This document shows positions 7,277 through 11,353 of a stretch of 11,353 nt of DNA, piece by piece. Source of the DNA: Bacteroidota bacterium (lineage in GTDB: Bacteria; Bacteroidota; Bacteroidia; Flavobacteriales; Flavobacteriaceae); NCBI GenBank assembly GCA_022601215.1, contig JAHZIZ010000022.1, forward strand, positions 1-11,353, read 5' to 3'. Numbering within the stretch: position 1 is the stretch's first letter; each line of letters opens with the position of its first letter. The translations under genes and the position numbers were made by a program. A model generated the notes under the pieces. The model was not told where the DNA came from and made no database searches. It saw only the letters and a list, made by a program, of their open reading frames with translations.

Positions 7277-8098
7277 ATGATTATAACCAAGACACGAGAA
7301 GAAATAGAATTAATGCGTGAAAGTGCCCTTGTGGTATCTAGAACCTTAGGAATGCTAGCCAAAGAAGTTAAGCCCGGGGTAACAACCAATTATCTAGACA
7401 AGATCGCTGAAGAATTTATTCGAGAGGAACAACATGCTGTACCTGGTTTTAAAGGCTTGTACGACTGCCCATCCACCTTACTCACAAGCGTAAATGAAGC
7501 TGTGGTACATGGCCTCCCAACCGACATCCCCTTGAAGGAGGGCGATATAGTGGCTATAGATTGTGGAGCAGTTAAAAACGAATTTTACGGAGATCATGCC
7601 TACACCTTTGAGGTAGGAGAGGTTGCCGAAGACATTAAAAAGTTACTTCAAGTAACCAAGGAGTCACTCTATATCGGCATACGAGAATTAAAAGTCAACA
7701 ATCGTGTTGGCGATGTGGGTTATGCTATTCAAAACTACTGCGAATCTTTTGGATATGGAGTTGTACGAGAATTAGTAGGTCACGGACTTGGAAAAAAACT
7801 TCACGAGGATCCCGAAATGCCAAATTATGGTCGTAGAGGTCGAGGGAAGAAATTTGTAGAAGGCATGACTGTCGCCTTGGAACCCATGATTAATATGGGA
7901 ACGCATAGGGTAAGTCAGTTAAAAGATGGTTGGACCATTGTCACCAAAGACGGCAAACCTAGTGCGCACTTTGAACACAATATTGCCATTGTTGATGGCA
8001 AGCCCGAGCTTTTATCCACCTTTGGTTATGTTTATGAAGCTTTAGGCATAACAAGTGACGAAGAACAAGAATTTCGTCAAAAAGAATTGGTGCTGTAA
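7277..8098 (+). CDS. map: Type I methionine aminopeptidase
   Basis: This 273-residue cytoplasmic enzyme removes the initiator methionine from new proteins. All five metal ligands are present and sit two positions before those of the E. coli enzyme: D95 (A-I-D-C-G), D106 (Y-G-D-H-A), H169 (V-G-H-G), E202 (L-E-P) and E233 (H-F-E-H). The substrate-side histidine is H78 (V-V-H-G). There is no N-terminal zinc-finger or SH3-binding extension, so it is the simple type Ia form. The C-terminus extends about 20 residues past the catalytic core. It lies 3 bases after the HAD gene and 10 bases before the methyltransferase gene, in one unit driven by the promoter at 6819-6848. Confidence 0.96.
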   Translation: MIITKTREEIELMRESALVVSRTLGMLAKEVKPGVTTNYLDKIAEEFIREEQHAVPGFKGLYDCPSTLLTSVNEAVVHGLPTDIPLKEGDIVAIDCGAVKNEFYGDHAYTFEVGEVAEDIKKLLQVTKESLYIGIRELKVNNRVGDVGYAIQNYCESFGYGVVRELVGHGLGKKLHEDPEMPNYGRRGRGKKFVEGMTVALEPMINMGTHRVSQLKDGWTIVTKDGKPSAHFEHNIAIVDGKPELLSTFGYVYEALGITSDEEQEFRQKELVL

Positions 8099-8108
8099 GA
8101 TCCTCTTC

Positions 8109-8873
8109 ATGCAAAAGCTATTTAAATTTTTTCTCAATTTAATTCCACGACCTCTGCTCATTAGGATGAGTTATCTGGTACGACCCTTAGTTGCTTTTTT
8201 TCTTAAGGGGAGCAACCATACAGACCCTATTGACGGTAAATCGTATCGCAAATTCCTGCCTTATGGCTACGAGAACGTAAGAGAAAATGTATTAGCTCCA
8301 GGTACTTTATCCCTAGAAAGACATCGTTTATTTTGGCTCTACTTGACGAAAGAAACTACTTTTTTTAAAGAACCTCAAAAGGTATTGCATTTTGCGCCAG
8401 AGCAGGCTTTTTTAAAACGATTTAAAAAACTAAAACATATTGACTACACTACAACGGACCTCAATTCACCAATTGCTGATGTAAAGGCGGATATCTGTAA
8501 TTTACCCTTTAAAGACAACACCTATCATTTTATCATATGCAATCATGTCTTGGAACACATCCCAGATGACACAAAAGCAATGCAAGAACTGTACAGGGTA
8601 CTTGCACCAGGAGGAACCGCAATTTTGCAAGTGCCGTATGAAAAAGAGAGAACGATTACCTTTGAAGATGATACGATTACCGATCCAAAGGAGCGAGCCC
8701 GCATTTTTGGTCAGTACGATCATGTGAGGGTATACGGAATGGACTACTTCGAGAAGTTATCTACTATAGGCTTTAAAGTTACCCCTGAAGATTATACTAC
8801 TCGATTTTCTGATATGGAGGTTGAAAAATACAGACTAGCAAAGGGGGAATTATTACCCATTTGCAAAAAATAA
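8109..8873 (+). CDS. Class I SAM-dependent methyltransferase of the H-F-A-P-E type
   Basis: I place the start at the ATG at 8109, 10 bases after the map stop; an in-frame ATG at 8055 would add 18 unlikely residues inside map. The 254-residue protein has a hydrophobic, basic N-terminus (1-33), then R47-K-F-L-P-Y-G and S68-L-E-R-H-R-L-F-W-L, and a Rossmann methyltransferase core. Motif I is V92-L-H-F-A-P-E, an unusual replacement of the common glycine-rich loop. The acidic SAM ribose residue is D117; D128-I-C-N-L-P-F is the adenine side; N145-H-V-L-E-H-I-P and L165-A-P-G-G close the fold. In related families, as I recall them, the N-terminal region carries two C-P-x-C pairs; here they read D39-P-I-D42 and A63-P-G-T66. 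The substrate is unknown. It ends directly against apbE on the other strand. Confidence 0.87.
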   Translation: MQKLFKFFLNLIPRPLLIRMSYLVRPLVAFFLKGSNHTDPIDGKSYRKFLPYGYENVRENVLAPGTLSLERHRLFWLYLTKETTFFKEPQKVLHFAPEQAFLKRFKKLKHIDYTTTDLNSPIADVKADICNLPFKDNTYHFIICNHVLEHIPDDTKAMQELYRVLAPGGTAILQVPYEKERTITFEDDTITDPKERARIFGQYDHVRVYGMDYFEKLSTIGFKVTPEDYTTRFSDMEVEKYRLAKGELLPICKK

Positions 8874-9881
8874 CTACTGCATCTTCTTAGCAAAACCACC
8901 TGACGCAAAGTACTGCGATCGACCATCTTTTTCATACGTAAAATAAGCATCAACATCTACAAGTTCTTTTAAAAGTGCTTTCGCTTTAGTCAAACCCATC
9001 GCCATAAATGCGGTTGCGTAGGCATCTGCTTCGGCACAAGTACCCGCAATAACCGTCGCACTAGTAATACTCAATTGCTCCGCTTTTCCGGTATGTGGAT
9101 TAATAGTATGCACATATCTTTTACCACTTAAGCTATCTACGCGAAACTTTCTGTAATTTCCTGAGGAGGCCATCGCTATATCGTGCAACGCTACGGTAGC
9201 TACATAGTTTCTATTGTTCAACGGCGAATCTGCCCCTTCTACTCCAGCAATCCATGGCTGGTTTTTCTCGAGCTGTTTTCCTTTAGCAAGGATCTCTCCT
9301 CCTAACTCTACTAAATAATTTTTTATTCCTTTCGACTTCAAAAAGTTTCCTACACAATCAATTCCGTAACCTTTCGCTACCGCGTTAAAATCAAAATAAA
9401 CTTCTGGGAAGTCTTTTTTAATGGTTCCTTCAGAAGTCATATGCACTTTATCAAAACCAACATATTGACGCAAGGAATCTAAGGTAGGCTGATCAATTAT
9501 TTTTAAAGGAGCTTCATCACCAAAGCCGTAGGCATTTCTAAGAACGCCAATCGTAGGATCGAAAAATCCTTTTGATTCTTTGTAAACCTTTTCTGAAAGT
9601 GTAAAAACATCTCTAAAAATTTTATCTACCACTACGGTACTATCTCCATTATTAATTTTGGATATATCACTATTCGAAGCATACGTACTCACCGACTTAT
9701 TTACAACATGAAAAACCGAATCCAGGCCCTTTTCAATATCTATCTGAGTTTCAGAAAAATATTGAATGGTATAAGTCGTTCCGAAAGCATTGCCCTGCAT
9801 CACTTTGACTGAATTTAATTGCCCCTTATCTTGACAACTAACAAAAGTCACTAGAAATAATAAAAAAAATATGTGTTTCAT
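8874..9881 (-). CDS. apbE: FAD:protein FMN transferase (ApbE), lipoprotein
   Basis: This 335-residue periplasmic enzyme attaches FMN from FAD to a threonine or serine of target proteins such as the NqrB/NqrC or RnfD/RnfG subunits. The signal peptide ends in V14-S-C16, so it is probably lipid-anchored. Family motifs are in order: G34-T-T-Y near the N-terminus, S65-T-Y, F107-D-P-T-I-G, D164-F-N-A-V-A-K170-G with D175, E192-L-G-G-E, S239-S-G-N-Y, H258-T-I-N-P-x-T-G, and the metal site A285-D286-A-Y-A-T290. No protein in this window carries a recognisable flavinylation motif (D-x-x-S/T-G-A-T), so its targets lie elsewhere. It is the last gene of a three-gene operon, 2 bases after the upstream stop. 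Its stop codon abuts that of the convergent methyltransferase gene. Confidence 0.95.
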   Translation of the reverse strand: MKHIFFLLFLVTFVSCQDKGQLNSVKVMQGNAFGTTYTIQYFSETQIDIEKGLDSVFHVVNKSVSTYASNSDISKINNGDSTVVVDKIFRDVFTLSEKVYKESKGFFDPTIGVLRNAYGFGDEAPLKIIDQPTLDSLRQYVGFDKVHMTSEGTIKKDFPEVYFDFNAVAKGYGIDCVGNFLKSKGIKNYLVELGGEILAKGKQLEKNQPWIAGVEGADSPLNNRNYVATVALHDIAMASSGNYRKFRVDSLSGKRYVHTINPHTGKAEQLSITSATVIAGTCAEADAYATAFMAMGLTKAKALLKELVDVDAYFTYEKDGRSQYFASGGFAKKMQ

Positions 9882-9883
9882 GC

Positions 9884-10246
9884 TTAAGATATTTCTTGTA
9901 AACCATTATAAACCATCGTATAATCTTCATCCTTACGAGGTGGCTTTGCATAATCACTTCCATGACCAAGACCGACACCAGCATAATAAGTTTTAGCTTC
10001 AAACTTATCTGCGTGTTTCTTTATGGTCTCCATTAAAACAGGATCATAGGTATTTGCATCCTGAGGATATGACGTAGCTCTAACAATGACAAAGTGAAGG
10101 TCTTTATTTTTCAATGCCACAAACTGTGGATCTCGTTTCAATTTTGAATTGACTCCTAAAAATTCGAATCCCTGCGACTCTAGATCTTCCCCCACAATAT
10201 TCATGGCAAGATTGTGCAATTCTTGTTCGGTTAAAGCTGTATTCAT
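9884..10246 (-). CDS. Uncharacterised 120-residue protein between apbE and a DUF4846-like gene
   Basis: I do not recognise a characterised function. The protein has no signal peptide and looks cytoplasmic. Predicted order: helix (about 5-26), strands at about 29-45 and 50-57, a helix at about 70-83 (M-E-T-I-K-K-H-A-D-K-F), a strand at 86-92 (T-Y-Y-A-G-V-G) and a polar tail. This helix-hairpin-helix-strand layout, with G-F-E-F-L near 26-30 and L-H-F-V-I-V-R near 50-56, recalls the YraN/restriction-endonuclease fold but lacks its E-x-K pair. I faintly recall short flavobacterial proteins beside apbE being named as an NADH-quinone reductase subunit F; nothing here shows the ferredoxin or flavin domains of NqrF. 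Its ATG directly follows the stop of the upstream gene, and apbE starts 2 bases after its end, so translation is probably coupled. Confidence 0.85.
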   Translation of the reverse strand: MNTALTEQELHNLAMNIVGEDLESQGFEFLGVNSKLKRDPQFVALKNKDLHFVIVRATSYPQDANTYDPVLMETIKKHADKFEAKTYYAGVGLGHGSDYAKPPRKDEDYTMVYNGLQEIS

Positions 10247-11113
10247 CTATTTAAATCGTACAAATTTTACTTCGTTAAAATAATACGTTGGAATTTCAAG
10301 GTATTGTCCCATTTCTATGTTATACCAAGGGCTCAATTTAGAGTTGTTGGGATTTTTAAGAATATGAACACTTTGTGCCGGCGTATTTCCTTGAGCAAAA
10401 ATAAACAATTTTTCACCCCTTTCGTTTTCTACTTGGTCCACTATCATAATTACATGTCCTGGGCTTCCAGGATAAATTAACATATCACCTACCCTAACGT
10501 CTTCAATAATTGAAACCTTTGGCAATTCATCAAATAGTGACTGCGTTCCAGCATACATATAAATAAGATTGAGGTAATTATAAAAATTTTCTTTGGAAGA
10601 ATCTCTTGAAGCCGTTTGATGAAACGTTACTTTATTTCCTTTTACCTTTGGACGATAACCAAGAGCATATTTTGACCAAGAACAATAGTGACCCGAGGTA
10701 AAGTTAAACCCTATTTCAGTTTTTCGACCTTCCTGCCAAAGATATTCAGCTCTAAGTCGCATTAAGGCATCCGCACATTGTTGAAGCCCATTGGAAGGGA
10801 CTGGCACTTCAAGCACCCCTACATGACCTCTCTGATATCCATACAGAGTTCCATCGTAGTTGACCACCTTAGCATCAAAGTTTTTTAACGGATATGTCTG
10901 TAAGTATTTCTGAAATGTTCCATCAACATAATTGACACGTTTGTAACCTTCTGGGGCGACTATTCTTTCAGATACTGTAAGCCCCTCTTCATGTACTAAG
11001 ATTGGATCTATAACATAACTCGTCACTACATTCTTAACGACTTTTCCATTTTTAGAAAAAAAGAAATAACTAATCGCTCCAAGACACAATAGAAGTAATA
11101 CTATTTTTTTCAT
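10247..11113 (-). CDS. DUF4846-like exported protein, possible papain-like hydrolase
   Basis: I choose the ATG at 11113 because it opens a normal signal or anchor sequence (K2-K3, then a hydrophobic run 4-19); a GTG at 11137 would add eight polar residues before it. The 288-residue protein matches what I remember of DUF4846, a Bacteroidota family: L110-Q-Q-C-A-D-A-L-M-R-L-R-A-E-Y in the middle, then F136-N-F-T-S-G, G209-D-M-L-I, S217-P-G-H220, F239-A-Q-G-N-T-P-A-Q and S261-P-W-Y. The order C144 (G-H-Y-C-S-W), H220 and Q241 resembles the triad of NlpC/P60 and CHAP enzymes, which suggests, but does not prove, a cysteine hydrolase acting in the periplasm. It is the first gene of the operon with the 120-residue gene and apbE. 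No clean TAnnTTTG box precedes it. Confidence 0.8.
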   Translation of the reverse strand: MKKIVLLLLCLGAISYFFFSKNGKVVKNVVTSYVIDPILVHEEGLTVSERIVAPEGYKRVNYVDGTFQKYLQTYPLKNFDAKVVNYDGTLYGYQRGHVGVLEVPVPSNGLQQCADALMRLRAEYLWQEGRKTEIGFNFTSGHYCSWSKYALGYRPKVKGNKVTFHQTASRDSSKENFYNYLNLIYMYAGTQSLFDELPKVSIIEDVRVGDMLIYPGSPGHVIMIVDQVENERGEKLFIFAQGNTPAQSVHILKNPNNSKLSPWYNIEMGQYLEIPTYYFNEVKFVRFK

Positions 11114-11147
11114 ACCTATGAAACTACTAGAATTCACTTTTAGTATT

Positions 11148-11353
11148 TCAATTAAAAAAAGCGCCTTGATTAATCAAGGCGCTTTCTATTAAATTATTTT
11201 TAACATAGCTATTCTTTATCACTCGCTTGGTGATACTTCCTCGCTCTGTGGTAATAGTCACAAAGTAGATAGCACTCTCCAAGTCGTGCAGCGCTATCTG
11301 CACACTGGTGTTGTTTACCTTCTCACCACTTATCTTCCTCCCTCTAATATCAT
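11148..11353 (-). CDS. Type IX secretion C-terminal sorting domain, 3' end of a cargo gene
   Basis: The frame is open from the window edge to a TGA at 11150-11148; the first complete codon is at 11351. The first 47 residues are a type A type IX secretion sorting domain: D1-I-R-G-R-K at the start, a short beta-rich middle, L24-E-S-A-I-Y-F-V (the usual 'L.sGiYfvki', with Ala for Gly), then G38-S-I-T-K-R-V-I-K. Such proteins cross the outer membrane through the type IX system and are released or anchored on the surface. The domain normally ends within one or two residues of that final V-I-K. Here the frame continues for 21 more codons through a terminator hairpin. Either the cargo has an odd tail, or a single-base change has removed the true stop. 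The catalytic part of the cargo lies outside the window. Confidence 0.8.
   Translation of the reverse strand, partial: DIRGRKISGEKVNNTSVQIALHDLESAIYFVTITTERGSITKRVIKNSYVKNNLIESALINQGAFFN
11154..11185 (-). terminator. Rho-independent terminator, perfect palindrome with T-run
   Basis: Positions 11158-11185 form a perfect 28-base inverted repeat, with GC-rich arms GCGCCTTG / CAAGGCGC and an AT centre. On the minus strand it runs into seven consecutive T (complement of 11154-11160), a textbook intrinsic terminator for the type IX cargo gene. On the plus strand it is followed only by TTTCTATT, so it would work poorly in that direction. It lies before the DUF4846-like start and so isolates that operon from the cargo gene. 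Confidence 0.9.

Noticed and set aside
1853..8098. A dedicated peptide-degradation island (pepE, M15, M48 and map close together).
   Set aside because: The enzymes act in different compartments, lie in at least three transcription units and are separated by gpmI and other unrelated genes, so chance clustering is simpler.
8055..8108. A longer methyltransferase start at 8055.
   Set aside because: It would lie inside the 3' end of map and add a polar, cysteine-containing segment that does not fit the conserved N-terminus; the ATG at 8109 follows the map stop neatly.
8502..8727. Open frames on both strands inside the methyltransferase gene (73 and 60 codons).
   Set aside because: Both overlap the conserved SAM-binding core in other frames and have no recognisable product.

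Overview
The window looks like ordinary chromosome from a marine-type Flavobacteriaceae bacterium (phylum Bacteroidota). The DNA is AT-rich. Several genes have the best-known Bacteroidota promoter box, TAnnTTTG, just upstream, and Shine-Dalgarno sequences are mostly absent. The protein families also fit: a DUF6702-like secreted protein, paired carboxypeptidase-regulatory-like proteins, a type IX secretion C-terminal domain, a DUF4846-like protein and a BT0820-like HAD protein. Sixteen protein genes fill the window, two of them cut by its ends. I see no rRNA, tRNA, CRISPR array, insertion sequence or phage gene, and no gene-free stretch over about 100 bases.

Layout. Positions 1-1773 (minus strand) hold the start of a DUF6702-like gene, preceded by two overlapping paralogous genes for exported proteins with a carboxypeptidase-regulatory-like domain. 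Positions 1853-2560 (plus) hold pepE, a cytoplasmic Asp-dipeptidase, whose end overlaps a convergent GNAT acetyltransferase gene (2553-2984, minus). Positions 3030-4562 (plus) encode two envelope zinc peptidases: a VanY-like M15 carboxypeptidase and a small M48 peptidase. Positions 4665-6808 (plus) hold gpmI, a glycolytic phosphoglycerate mutase, followed closely by a thioredoxin-like lipoprotein. Positions 6869-8873 (plus) form a second tight unit: a BT0820-like HAD protein, map (methionine aminopeptidase) and a SAM-dependent methyltransferase. Positions 8874-11113 (minus) form a very compact operon: a DUF4846-like exported protein, a 120-residue protein of unknown function, and apbE, the periplasmic flavin transferase. 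The right edge (11148-11353, minus) is the C-terminal tail of a type IX-secreted protein, with a strong terminator hairpin lying inside its open frame.

How the genes relate. The central plus-strand genes are mostly housekeeping (glycolysis, N-terminal methionine removal). Many of the others act in the envelope: lipoproteins, exported peptidases, a periplasmic flavinylation enzyme and type IX cargo. I did not find a convincing new multi-gene system. The most useful leads are the uncharacterised three-gene apbE operon (a possible papain-like hydrolase and a possible degenerate nuclease fold), the methyltransferase that seems to have lost its zinc cysteines, and the unusual 3' end of the type IX cargo gene.
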